DNA of 64,000 nucleotides from Prorocentrum cordatum (taxonomy: Eukaryota > Sar > Dinophyceae > Prorocentrales > Prorocentraceae): contig CAUYUJ010015948.1 in NCBI GenBank assembly GCA_963575745.1, forward strand, positions 1,559,984 to 1,623,983. Direction: 5' to 3'. Positions 54,501-64,000 of the stretch are shown here, in pieces. A program made the position numbers and the translations under genes. The notes under the pieces were generated by a model. The model was not told the DNA's origin. It worked only from the letters and a program-made list of their open reading frames with translations, and made no database searches. Position 1 is the stretch's first letter; every line of letters starts with the position of its first letter.

Positions 54501-54740
54501 ACGGGGCGTCACGCAGCTGAGCACCTCGGCGCAATGGGCAAGCAACTCGTTGACCTTGTCCTGCGTAACCATGCCAAGAACGGGGCGTGGCCACGCGCCC
54601 ATGAATACCTTGGTCAGATCGCTGGCGGCGCGGTTGGGAACGTCGAGCATCTTTCTCTTAGCCCCAGGTCCGCTCGGGGCAGTGGTTGCTCATGAAATCG
54701 GAGGAGGGAGCTATGGCTATGCACTGGTTGGCCATCTATC
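51550..54740 (-). pseudogene. Broken LINE (non-LTR retrotransposon) with APE endonuclease and reverse transcriptase
   Basis: Collinear motifs on the minus strand, in different frames. APE endonuclease start LSVCAWNARALL (about 53,912-53,938), then LCIQESRSHQGG (about 53,800-53,826), where the Gln-Glu is catalytic. Next is a linker with GKVHDDPKITQQLSREWQGR (about 52,815). RT follows: PIQEGVIKGRSLVDNV (52,272-52,316), LFEFARAFLSAP (about 52,170-52,205, motif A), ALADDITLA (about 51,915-51,941, motif C, A-D-D) and SGYFTGLALNIGKC (about 51,850). Distances between motifs agree with LINE proteins. Several frameshifts and stops break it, so it is dead. LANIYPQIDAMCKSLESWNG (about 54,300) and DLTKVFMGAWPRPVLG (about 54,600) upstream probably belong to its 5' part. 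Confidence 0.8.
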
Positions 54741-54909
54741 CTTGGAGGCTCGTGATGGCCTCGTCTTGCAGGTCGAAACGTTGGTTGATGGGTTGTAACG
54801 CGTCACCGACGGCTGCGCCCGCGCCGGCATTGATATGCGCGGTGAGGGTTGCCTGGGCGTTCTGCTGCGTCTGCTCGAGCATGGCTGCAATATCGGCAGC
54901 AGTCGCCAT
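54736..54909 (-). CDS. Short coiled-coil ORF at the 5' end of the LINE
   Basis: ATG at 54,909 to stop at 54,736, 57 residues: MATAADIAAMLEQTQQNAQA, then LTAHINAGAGAAVGDALQPI and a helical end FDLQDEAITSLQG. The translation is compositionally normal and sits just upstream of the LINE in the same direction, so an ORF1 remnant or leader peptide is likely. It could also be the start of one long protein broken by the stop. Confidence 0.45.
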   Translation of the reverse strand: MATAADIAAMLEQTQQNAQATLTAHINAGAGAAVGDALQPINQRFDLQDEAITSLQG

Positions 54910-55309
54910 CGCTCACTCTGTCGCGGTACTCCCGCGGCCGCCGGCAAGAAAGGGAAAGGGGTCTGCTGCGGCGGGGGCCCACATCCCGCGGTAAAAGGCC
55001 AGAAAATGCCATGCTGAACTGCCCTGCCCGCCGGGCATCCACTTCGAGGCAGGGCCGAATCAACATCTTGGGCCAAAAATGGCGACGGCGGCGAGGAGGG
55101 ATAATCGTCAGCTAAAACTGCCCATCATACCCCCCCTGCACTTGCGACATGCTGTAAAAAAAAAAAAACTACTGCGCACAGGGGATATCTCGAGAAAGCG
55201 GGCAAACCAAGTCGGAGCACCCCCAGCGCGGGCATCTCTGAGCCCAGAGTTGGAAGGGCGCGGGGAGGGGCGAGAGATGGAAAGCAATGGCATGGATGAA
55301 TGATGACAA

Positions 55310-56790
55310 AGGGTGGGGGGGATGAAGGGCCGGTCGGGCGGGCGGCACCTGCCGGGGGGCCCGGGTCGGCCGGGCGGGGCCCTGGCGGGCGCGCCGGGCC
55401 GGGCAGGCGGGACATTAACACACTGCGCATGGTCGAGCGGGCACGCGAGCACCCGAACGGACGCGCGTAGCCCAACGGACAGGTCGGGTCGGGCGGGCGG
55501 GCGGGCCCAAACGGGCGGGGCAGGTCAAGCCCGCCGGGCGGGCCTTGGCGGGCAGGCCGGTCGGGTGGGGCGGGCGAGACATTAAAGCATGATGCAGCAT
55601 CGACTTGGCGCGCGGAAGCCCTAGCGGGCGGGGGGGGGGCGGGCGGGCGGGCGGGCCCTCGCGGGCGGGGCGGGTCGGGTCGGGCGGGCGGGCCCTGACG
55701 GGCGGGTCGTGTCGGGCCCCGTCGGGCGGGCGGCCCTTAGCGGGCGGGTCGGGCCGGGTCGGGCGGGGGGGCAAGCGAATGATATCGAGTTGGCAAGCGA
55801 ATGCCGAACTGGTAGGAGGGGCCGGGCGGGTGGGCGGGCCTTCGCGGGCGGGGCGGGCGGGGTCGGGCGGGTGGGCCCCGACGGACGGGTTGGTTCGGGT
55901 CGGGCAGGCGGGGCGTTCAAGTATGATGGATGCATCGTCGACTTGGCATGCGAATGCCCGAACGGGGAGGAGGGGCTGGGCGGGCGGGCGGGCCATGGCG
56001 GGCGGGGCGGGTCGGGTCGGGCGGGCAGGCCCGAGCGGGCGGGTCGGGCCAGGTCGGGCGGGCGGGACATTCAAGTATGATGCGTCATCGAGTCAGCACG
56101 CGAAGGCCCTAACGGGCGGGGCGGGTCGGGAAGGCGCTGGCGAGCGGGGCGCGTCGGGTCGGGCGAGCGAGTCGGCCTTGGCGGGCGGGGCGTCGAAATA
56201 TTGCGCGCTTTCGAATTGGCACGCGAATGCCCTAGCGGGCGGGTCGGGTCGGGCGGGCGGGCGGAGCCCCGAAGGGCGGGTTCGCTCGGGCGGGCAGAGC
56301 CCTCACGGGCGGGGGGGGGGGTCGGGCGGGCGGGCGGGCCCTCGCGGGCGGAGCGGGTCGGGTCGGGCTGGCGGGCCCTGACGGGCGGGTCGGGTCGGGC
56401 CCGGCGGGGAGACCCAAACGGGCGGGCCTGGTCTGGTCGGGCGGGAAGGACGCGAAGATATGATGCGCCATCGAGTCAGCACGCGACGGCCCGAACGGGC
56501 ATGAGGGGCCGAGCGGGCGGGCGGACGCTCGCGGGCGGAGCGGGCCCTGGCGGGCGGGTCGGGCAGGCGGGGCATTCGAGCATGATGCATCATCGACTTG
56601 GCATGCGATTGCCCGCGCGGGCAGGAAGGGCCGGGCGGGCGGGCGAGCCCACATAACGGGCGGGGCGGGTCGGGTCGGGCGGGCGGGCCCGGACGGGCGG
56701 GCCGGGTCGGGTCGGGCGGTTTTGGCGGGCGGGGCGTTGATGCATTGCGCGTCACCGGGTTGGAACGCGAATGCCCTACTGAGATGCATC
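55310..56790. repeat. Two-component GC-rich satellite
   Basis: Blocks of GGGCGGGTCGGG-type repeats alternate with nine copies of a separate spacer of about 50 bases of the type ATTCAAGTATGATGCATCAT...CGACTTGGCACGCGAATGCCC. The spacers are near 55,412, 55,580, 55,772, 55,912, 56,067, 56,188, 56,447, 56,571 and 56,729. Frames of up to 258 codons (Gly-Arg-Ala or Pro-Ala-Arg) are repeat artefacts. The G-rich strand is plus. Confidence 0.85.
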
Positions 56791-56799
56791 CTTGGTTTG

Positions 56800-56960
56800 T
56801 TAAGGTTTAGGGTCTTTAACTAAAGCTTAGCGAAGTTATAAAGTTTATCAGCAGTTATCCAAAACAGACTTATAAACTTTATAAACTTTAGCGTTCGCTT
56901 TAACAAAGCAAAAAAATACAACGTTTTCATAAGTTGCTTTGTTACTTTTCACATCAGTTT
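56800..56960. other. AT-rich island
   Basis: About 160 bases with TTATAAAGTTTATCAG and ATAAACTTTATAAACTTTAG words between the GC-rich satellite and the CACTA-like repeats. It includes a TTATAAACTTTATAA palindrome. It may be flanking DNA of the DNA transposon. Confidence 0.5.
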
Positions 56961-56961
56961 G

Positions 56962-57125
56962 CACTACGTAGGTTGCACCACGTAGGACGCACCACATAGG
57001 TTGCACCGCACTACATAGGTTGCACCACTACAGGTTGCACCGCTTAGCATGCACCACATAGGTTGTACCACAGCACATAATGCACCACATAGGTTGCACC
57101 GCATAGGTTGCACCGCATATGTAGG
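56962..57125. repeat. CACTA-like terminus and subterminal repeats
   Basis: Begins CACTACGTAGGTTGCACC, then about 11 copies of GGTTGCACCACATA (14-15 bases, diverged). Starting with CACTA and carrying short subterminal repeats is typical of CACTA (EnSpm) ends. The matching inverted end (TAGTG) is not visible to the right within the window. Confidence 0.5.
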
Positions 57126-57435
57126 GGCGGGCGCATAGCACCAGGTCCGCCGCCGAATGTCGTCTCTGCCTCTCCATCTGTCGTCGTGGTCGTCGTCGGG
57201 GCCCCGCGGTTTCAGGCGCCTGCAGGAGGAGGAGGAGGCAGCAGGAGAAAGAAGGATGAGGAGGAGAAGGAGAAGCGGAGCAGCCCCCCTCATTTCTCAT
57301 CCTCCTCTTGTTCGTTGCCTTCAGCCGCAATGGCTTAAATGCGCAGACATCGTTTCTGGATGGGCTGTGCGGCGGGGCTACGCGAAGCGCATGCGAATTC
57401 TTTTTTTCCTGAGCGCAAAGCGCCAGCAAAGCCCA

Positions 57436-59368
57436 TCATGAAAACTCCCATGGCAGGATAGCGCCGACGGTGCCGTCTGCGTACACGCAGTGTTCTACTG
57501 CAGCCAAAATAGCTTTGGTCTCCCAGCACTCCACTGGAGTCTCAGAAAGTTTCCACACTGCCTTTGCAGTACCAGGGATGCGCCGAGAAAGTTCCATAAC
57601 CTCCATCATAGAAACAGCTTCTCCACTGACTGCGAAATGCAACATCGCGCGGGCGGCAAGTATGCCATCGGAGCCGTTCAAAAGCAAAACGTCCCCTTGC
57701 GTGCATAAGCCGAGCTGGCTGAAGCGAGAATCTTTACCTACATTCACTGGGATATCATCACCTTCCAAACCCAGTGCGTCCAAGATCAGCTGCCTGCTCT
57801 TCTTGGGCGCCTTGCGGCCCTGCAACAAGCCGACGTCATAATTGAAACTGTGGCTCGTTATTGCTGACAGGTGATGGGCAACGCATTCGCTCAGCAACGG
57901 CTTGCTGGCTGACCCACAGATGTTCGCCAGCTCGGTGGCGTATCTCTTTGGCATTCTATGCTTCCTCTCAAGGACGAAGCAGTTCAAGAGCCTCCCGTTT
58001 CTTTCGAGTAGCTCAGGGAGGTGGAGAAGCCAGTGGCATTTTGGTGTCAAAGACTCATATCCAAAAGCAGCAGTGAAATATTCCAAGAACTTATGAACAC
58101 AACCTAGAAGCCTTGCTGGGCTCACGTCGATCCGACTGGTTGCAACTACCAGCTGCGACAGCTGAACGCAAGCTATCATAGCGTCGCAAGCCGCATTGGC
58201 TGCCCCCATAGGTCGCAGGACCGTCTGAGTGAATAGCATCAGCACGCCAAGAATAGACAATAAATCAGACGCCTGGCATTTTACGTGTTGGGCCTTTCTG
58301 CGCTTGTCCTTCCGATCAGCATTGAAAATGCTGTCTAAATGCGCAGCGTGAAATCTTCCAGGGAACACCCAATTTGCCAAGAAGTCAGAGAATGACTCCC
58401 ACACGCAATTAAGCCCAGCAGATATGAACTCTTCGAAAGTTAAGTAGATCACGAGATTCACAACACCGTCGACGAACAGCGGGTGCATGTAGTCATGCAT
58501 AAACACCTCTGTTGGGTTGATCAGCCTGTCTATGGCTCTATCGAGCAGCAAGCCTCGCTTAGCAAACGTTAAGCCCAGCGCCTGCTGCAGCAGAACGAAC
58601 TCTTCATTAGACAGAGTCCGCGACATGCGCTCCAGATACCTGGCATTGGTGCGAAGCTCATGGTCAGTGGACGCCACGAGCTCATCGAGATGTATTTCGT
58701 TGCAACGCAACATGGCTGAACCATCCTCATCAACAACCCTTGAATCGGCTGTGAACATATTCTTACAAAGCATACAAAACTTGGACGCGCCGTCGCCCCT
58801 TGCTTGCCAAACAGCTTTATGAGCGCCCCCGTCTTGCAACACCACGCCGACTTTAGCAAACAGCCTGAAGCTACCCCCGTCTAAGTCAAGGGCCATTCCA
58901 CCGTCTTGGAAATGAAAACCATCAGGCTGGAAAAAAACATTTAACAGCCTCAGCGAATGCTTGGCTCAACCCAGCAGAGAGGGAATTCACAGAACAGGAG
59001 AATTCAGTCATCAGCACAAACCAGCTCTCCTCGTGACTGAGCGCGCTCACACCGAATCCCAAGAAGCTCAAATAAATAGATTGGATTTGTCTCTGGCTCG
59101 CTGGTGATAAGGGGTTCCCTGGTGTGACTTCGTCAGAATACAAAATCAAGTTCCATGGCTTTTCGGGCGTCGATGGGTGCAGCATCAGCTGGCGTTTCAA
59201 GAACTTCCGAAACTTGGCGCTCTCTTCGACAGCTGCCGCTAAGGATGCGAACGGGCAGGCGATGGGCATGCTAACTGGTTCTCCCTCTGCATCTATGCAC
59301 GTGAAGCTTTGCACTATAGGACCGTACTGGCCGACAGTTGTGGTAACAGCATCCCTCGCGGCACGCAT
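57436..59368 (-). pseudogene. Dinoflagellate transposase-like protein (probably CACTA/TNP2-related), one frameshift
   Basis: Two minus-strand frames form one protein. The first (59,368-58,922) reads YGPIVQSFTCIDAEGEP, PWNLILYSDEVTPGNPLS and LSHEESWFVLMTEFS. The second (58,896-57,436) reads VGVVLQDGGAHKAVWQARGD, CMLCKNMF, TEVFMHDYMHPLFVDGVVNL, LTPKCHWLLHLPELLE and NCFVLERKHRMPKRYA. The frame change coincides with a run of seven A (plus strand) at 58,931-58,937; the other frame is open across the gap (QPDGFHFQDGG). The HWLLHLPE...FVLERKHR block recalls the C-terminal region of plant TNP2-like transposases. I know this family as very abundant in dinoflagellate genomes. Neighbouring CACTA-like repeats and a second mobile-type gene agree. 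The frameshift may be a mutation, slippage or sequencing error. Confidence 0.65.
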
Positions 59369-59399
59369 GGAATTCCGATCTATGACTTCTGGGGAACAA

Positions 59400-60300
59400 T
59401 GTCCCTCACGTCCGCCAGAATTGCCGCTGAAGCAGAAGCCGTGCAGTGAGGCTTGGAACGACGGAACTCATTAAGCCTGCGCAGCTTAGCAGCCCGCGGC
59501 GGCTGCATCCGACACTGCGGTAGACGCTGCAAAGCCCGAGGTCTGAGCGAAATGGGCTACGGACGGGGGCGCCAGCACTTGCTCCAGAACGAGGGTGCGC
59601 AATTGATGAAGCGAAGGGCATACGTTCTTTTCTTGACGCACCCCTCCAAGCTTGCAGCCCGTTCTCGAGAGCCAGGTTTTAACCGAGGCTTAGCACGCAG
59701 TGCTTGTATATTATGCGAAAGGCCTGTCTATATGATAGTGCAACAATGACCGTCTCAGGACTTCCCATCAGCGTCGTCGATCGCCTTGACGGCTGCAGCC
59801 CACGCCTCAGCGGTCGGCTTAGGCCCCCCCCCCCTTGGAGCTCTCGGTCCCGACCAGGAGGCTTTAAGAGCGTTGTGTGAGATACCGCGTTACCCTCGCC
59901 ACCATTCCCGCTCGCTCATGGCCCTGGCTACGGCCCCCGATCCCGAGACGAACGATGGACACATGAGGCGAGGATTGGCTGGTAGGAGGAGAAGGAGGAG
60001 GAGGAGCTATAGGAGGAGGAGCTATAGAAGGAGGAGGAGGAGGGAGAAGGGGGAGGGGCGAGGAGAAGGAGGAGGAGGAGGGAGGATAAGGAAGAAAAGG
60101 AGGAGGAGGGAGGGGGGAGCAGCGAGGGAGGAGGGAGGAGGGAGGATGGAGGAGGGAGGAGGAGAAGGAGAAGGAGGAGGTCAAAAAACACATCCAAGAG
60201 TAAACTGGTTTTTTACCACTACGAAGAGGGATGGTGGTGATGAGGAGGAGTAGGAGGAGGAGTAGGAGGAGGGGGACGTACCCAAGACACCCAACGCATA
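59400..60300. other. Spacer with GGA microsatellite
   Basis: A GGAGGA-rich stretch at about 59,965-60,270 dominates. 59,400-59,750 holds no clear gene, although the 5' end of the transposase frame could extend into it in another frame. Confidence 0.5.
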
Positions 60301-60306
60301 GCGACA

Positions 60307-62092
60307 TCAAACTGTTCGGGGGGTGGGGGGGGGGCGGGGGGGTCGGCGGGGGAAGGGGGGAGGGGGGCAACCAATCTCGACGAAGCGGTGCGATGTCTGG
60401 CGGTGGTTCGCTAAGCGCAATGAATTGCCGCGCTCTCTGACAGCACGGAAGCGGGAGGCTTTGCGGCTCGTGTAGATTATGCCTTGCTTGTAGACCACTG
60501 GCGGTGGGTTCGAACCGTCCTTTGGCATCGACGGCATTACGCCCATGATTTTAGACTTCGGGATCGGCTTCAAGTCGGTAGTAGCCGCCTGGGGCTTCTT
60601 CGCGCTCCTTGCAGCCGCGGCGGGCTCGGTCTTAACAGTCTTGGCGGGCTTGATGGGCGCAGCGGCTGCTGCTGGGCGCTTCCGTGCTGGCGCCTCAGTC
60701 TTGACCTCGGCGCCCTGACCTGCAGCTGCTTTAGCAGCTTCCTTCTTAGCTGCGGCTTTCGCCGTCGCTTCCTCCTTCTGCTTGCCCTTGCGCTGCTTGA
60801 GGGCCTCGATCGCAGCACGGGCGTGGGGGTCCAAGTCCCCTAAGCACGGCCCGTCGCCATCATCGGCGGCGTCGTGCTCAGCATCGCCCTCGGGTTCGTG
60901 CTGCTCAGCCTTTACAGCGCCCTGCTCCTCATGTTTAGGGGTTTCGAGCTCATGCTTGACAGGCGCCTCATGTTTGGCAACCTTCAGCGTCCCATCAGGA
61001 GCGCGGTGGACAGCCAAGCTGGCTCGTGGCTCTTTCACGGGAGGTGCTTCAGGGCCCCGCGCAGCCGCTTGGCTTTTCTCTTTGCGGTACTCGAGCAACT
61101 TGTGCTGGTACTCGTAGAACAATCCCTTCTCGTACGGGTCAGTCGGTGATGGCATGAGCGCCCCTGCTGGTGATGCGGTGCGTGCGTCGGCTGCGGGCGC
61201 TGGTGTGATGTCATGGCTGTGGGCGGTGCCAAGCTCTTCCTTTGCTGCTTGAAACTTTGCTTTAACACCTGGTTCGAGAGACGACTTCAGCTTGCTACTA
61301 TTGGAGCGCAACGATATGCTGTCAGCGACAGTGTTGATGCCCTTGAGCTCGATCGTGATCGGCTGGCCATCATCAGGGTAGGCGGACTGGAAGATGTCTG
61401 TCGGGAGCTCCGATGGCGAAGCTGGGTATTCCAAGATGCGCGAGAACCCGAACTCCTTCTTTTCGGACTTGAAACAAGCCTTGAAGTCTGCCAGTAAATC
61501 CCAAAAATTGTTTTGGCTCGGGTGGGGTCTCGTAATGCGTGATTGCTAGTAGGGCTGTCCCCCACCTGAACGTATGCTGGGCAGGATCGTTGCAACCGAC
61601 GGCCATGGCGCGCTCGACCATCGTCGCCATCTTGCGGTTCACCGAAAGCTCGGGGTTTTTGAGCGCATCCCAGTCCGAAGACGTTAGGTAACACCACCAC
61701 TCCTTAAGCGCTTGCTTACCAGAGCCTTCTGGCTTGACGGGGCCGCTGCCCTTGGCGACCTTGCTGCCGACGATGGCCATGATCCGCTTGGTCTGGTCCT
61801 CGCCGTACGGCTCACCCCTCAACGCGTCGACGAGCTGGGTGGCTTCCGCTGGGCCGAAGCTTTTTATATTGTTCAGCATGCTGATCAGAGTGTCGGCAAA
61901 GCTCTTCTGGAGCATGGGGTCACCGCTGCTGTTCATTTCTGCCCGAGCCTTGAAAAAGGCTTTCACGCTACCGATCTCCTTGACTAGTAAGCTGCAGCTG
62001 CAGCTTGAGCTGGACATCCAGCTGGTGTGCGTATAAGCCAACAAGCGCTGATGTGGCTCAGCCTTCGGGCTCGCGAGGTGACTAGCCTTCAA
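60307..62092 (-). pseudogene. Dinoflagellate mobile-element-type protein, one frameshift
   Basis: The first frame (from 62,092; a likelier start is the Met at about 62,017) reads VKAFFKARAEMNSSGDPMLQ, LVDALRGEPYGEDQTKRIMA, ALKEWWCYLTSSDWDALKNP, VERAMAVGCNDPAQHTFRW and LLAITHYETPPEPKQ. The second (from about 61,500) continues DLLADFKACFKSEKKEFGFS, YPASPSELPTDIFQSAYPDD and GINTVADSISLRSNS. Then follow a Lys/Ala/Glu-rich basic region and VYKQGIIYTSRKASRFRAVR, after which similarity stops at about 60,440. The shift lies at a run of five A (plus strand, 61,503-61,507). I recall this EWWCYLTSSDWD...YTSRKA family as repeated in dinoflagellate genomes, but no function is established. Position next to the transposase and in the same direction suggests a second transposon protein. 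Confidence 0.6.
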
Positions 62093-62173
62093 GCTCGTGA
62101 GCCGAACGGCTATGGATGAGATGAGCTGACAAGCTACATGGTGACGCTATGTGGCACCAAGAGAGACGGCTAG

Positions 62174-62356
62174 CACCGAAACGGAATGCAACGGAATGAA
62201 ACAATACCGAAATGGAATGAAACGGAATAAAATGGAACGAAACGGGATGAAACGGAAATGAAACGGAAAGAAGCATCACCGAACGGCAATGAATGACATG
62301 GAATGAAACAACACCGAAACGGAATGAAACGGAATGAAGCAGCACCGAAACGGAAT
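62174..62356. repeat. GGAATGAAACG minisatellite
   Basis: About 13 copies of an 11-base unit (ACGGAATGAAA) with longer phrases CATCACCGAACGGAATGAA and AGCACCGAAACGGAAT. Confidence 0.85.
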
Positions 62357-62367
62357 AACGACATCCA

Positions 62368-62474
62368 CGACGACTGGAGGGGGGGGAGGTGGGGGGCCAC
62401 CCCATGAGATGAGCGAGAGAGGCTGCGGGGCCAGGAGAAGAGAGAGTAGGGGGGTTGAGGAGAACGACTACTGT
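62368..62474. repeat. Direct duplication, left copy
   Basis: GAGGGGGGGGAGGTGGGGGG ... GAGCGAGAGAGGC ... GGTTGAGGAGAACGACTACT matches 63,320-63,433 with few differences, in direct orientation, about 950 bases apart. Confidence 0.75.
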
Positions 62475-62509
62475 TTGACTGTTGAAGCGCTTCTCCTTCT
62501 CTCCCCATC

Positions 62510-63250
62510 CTTCTCCTCCTCCTCCTCTTCCTCATCCTCCTTATCCTCATCATTATCCTCCTCATCCTCCTCCCTTCCTTTCCTTTCCTCCTCTTCCTCC
62601 CTCCTCCTCCTCATCCTCTGGCTCATCATCCTCCTCCTCATCATCATCATCTTCCTCCTCCTCGAGGAGGAGACGCCGCCCGCGCGATGTTTTTTTCGGC
62701 TTGCAAGCCGCACCTCCTTGGAGTTGCCCTTGCTGCATAGGTCGGGCTCGTCATCCCAGATATCGCTGATATGGTGGATATCAGCAATATCTGGGATGAC
62801 GAGCCCGACATATGGGACATCCTCCTGTCGGGGGGCTCGGGGACGTCGGGGGCCCTCCTCGACATCCCCGAGACGTGGGCGATGGGGCTGGCCTTGCACA
62901 GGCCCCTCCGCCGCGGCCCTCATCCACGGGGACGCGGTGGAGATGTATGCCCGCGACGCCGAGGCCCTTTCGGGCCCTCGGCCGCCGCCCCTTCCCGCGG
63001 CGATGCCGCGCGAGAGCGCGGTCGCCGCAGGCATCGCCTGCGCCGCGCTCTTGCGGGCGCGGCTGGTGCCAGCCGATTTGGCTGTGCTGGTCCGCGCCTT
63101 TCTGCGCTGAAATGCGCGCCCGCCGCCGCATCCTCCTTCTCCTCCTTATCCTCATCCTTCGCCTCCTCCTCTCCTCCTTCTCCTCCTCCTCATTATCCTC
63201 CCCCCCACCCCCCTTCTCCGCGTTCTCCTCCTCCTCATCCTCTCCTTCTC
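62510..63250. other. Stretch between the duplicated copies: CCT repeats and unrecognised frames
   Basis: CCTCCT and TCATCC microsatellites cover about 62,510-62,670 and 63,125-63,255. Between them a plus-strand frame (GDAVEMYARDAEALSGPRPP, AGIACAALLRARLVPADLAV) looks moderately protein-like, ending at about 63,110. Not recognised. Confidence 0.35.
62741..62809. repeat. Near-perfect 69-bp palindrome
   Basis: Arms of 32 bases (GTCGGGCTCGTCATCCCAGA...) pair with a single mismatch around a loop of about 5 bases (GGTGG). Confidence 0.9.
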
Positions 63251-63319
63251 CTGAAACAACACCGAACACCTCCTTATCCTTCTCCTTCTCATGCTTAAAG
63301 CGTTGTGACCTACCATTGG

Positions 63320-63433
63320 CGACGACATATCGAGGGGGGGGCGGTGGGGGGCCGCCCCGTGAGACGAGCGAGAGAGGCCACGGAGCCAGGAGAAGAGGGA
63401 GTAGGGGGTTGAGGAGAACGACTACTGTTCGAA
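63320..63433. repeat. Direct duplication, right copy
   Basis: See 62,368-62,474. Right of it, 63,474-63,605 holds GGCATAGCA repeats (six or so), and 63,700-63,930 holds CCT/GGA microsatellites. No gene is recognised to the window end. Confidence 0.75.
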
Positions 63434-64000
63434 ACGATGGGCTGTTTAAGTCGGGGGCGCGGGAGGGGCGATGAAGCTTGCATCATGCTATGGCATAGCA
63501 CTGCATGTTGACATTGCATGCGTGGCATAGCACTCCACCGGGCCGCGCACACGGCATAGCACTATGAGGTTCGGACTGCACGCATGGCATAGCATAGCAC
63601 AGCGTCAGGTGTATCACAGTTTCGCTGTCACCTCCCTTCCCCCACCCCCACTCCCACCCCAGAGAACTGATCACTCAACCCTTCTGCTGAGTGGAGGAGG
63701 AGGGCAGGACTCCCCCCCATCCTCCTCCTCCTCCTTTTCCTCCTCGTCCTCTGCCTCCTCATCCCTCCCCTTCTACTCCTCATCCCCCCACCCCCTCCTC
63801 CTGGGCACGGGGCGAGGAGGAGAATGAGGAGGGGGCGATGAGAAACATGAGCTCTGGAGGAGGATGGGCAGGATGAGGAAGGATGGACGAGGAGGATGCG
63901 CAGGAGGAGGAGGAGGATGGTCTGGCTCGCGCCGCTCTCCGCGTACTGCACGCCGACGGCGCACTGCGGAGGCCCCGCGCCTGTCTGTGGGCACGGAGCA

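Noticed and set aside
55157-55168. A12 tract as polyA tail of a retrocopy or of the LINE
   Set aside because: It is on the plus strand and upstream of the 5' end of the minus-strand LINE; no coding sequence precedes it on the plus strand.
55605-56381. 258-residue Gly/Arg/Ala frame and its minus-strand Pro-rich counterparts
   Set aside because: Fully explained by GGGCGGGTCGGG repeats, which contain no stop codons.
55412-56790. CRISPR-like alternation of repeat and spacer
   Set aside because: The 'spacers' are themselves conserved and the blocks vary in length; the genome is eukaryotic. It is a composite satellite.

Overview
The window looks like nuclear DNA of a high-GC core dinoflagellate; a Prorocentrum-like genome is my best guess, without a marker gene to prove it. 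The reasons are: multi-exon genes all read from the minus strand; introns that carry terminal inverted repeats (introner elements), one of them with a non-GT donor; a 15-nt exact match to the dinoflagellate spliced leader inside the LTRs of a Ty1/copia element; protein families known to me only from dinoflagellates; and many simple and minisatellite repeats. Most long open frames here are artefacts of GC-rich or repetitive sequence.

Layout, left to right. 1-2.4 kb: GC-rich and repeat-rich, no gene. 2.4-6.7 kb (minus): exons of a C2-domain membrane protein with PH-like N-terminal modules; one intron is an introner and another has its own terminal inverted repeats. 6.7-15.6 kb: no convincing gene; tetra-, penta- and trinucleotide arrays, and a foldback repeat at 14.8-15.4 kb. 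15.6-22.8 kb (minus): a large PKD/REJ-type (polycystin/egg-jelly-receptor-like) surface protein with signal peptide, repeated Cys-rich modules and a membrane segment; two of its introns are introners of the same family as the one at 4.7 kb. 22.8-29.1 kb: a 149-bp foldback MITE with 5-bp target duplication, plus microsatellites.

29,106-36,447 (minus) is a complete Ty1/copia retrotransposon: identical 83-bp LTRs, 5-bp target duplication, primer-binding site, polypurine tract, Gag with zinc knuckle and protease, and Pol with integrase, a methyltransferase-like insert, RT and RNase H. Its LTRs contain the spliced-leader match. 36.5-51.5 kb holds two possible exons of an unknown membrane protein (37.8-40.2 kb) with a 1.6-kb tandem repeat between them, then repeats, including a structured repeat family at 44.75-45.5 kb.

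51.5-54.9 kb (minus) is a broken LINE with recognisable APE endonuclease and RT motifs. 55.3-56.8 kb is a two-component GC-rich satellite. 56.96-62.1 kb holds CACTA-like subterminal repeats followed by two dinoflagellate-specific, probably transposon-encoded proteins, each interrupted by one frameshift at a homopolymer. 62.1-64 kb is repeat-rich and includes a near-perfect 69-bp palindrome. Apart from the two host genes, the window is mainly a record of mobile elements of at least five kinds: copia, LINE, DNA transposon, MITE and introner.
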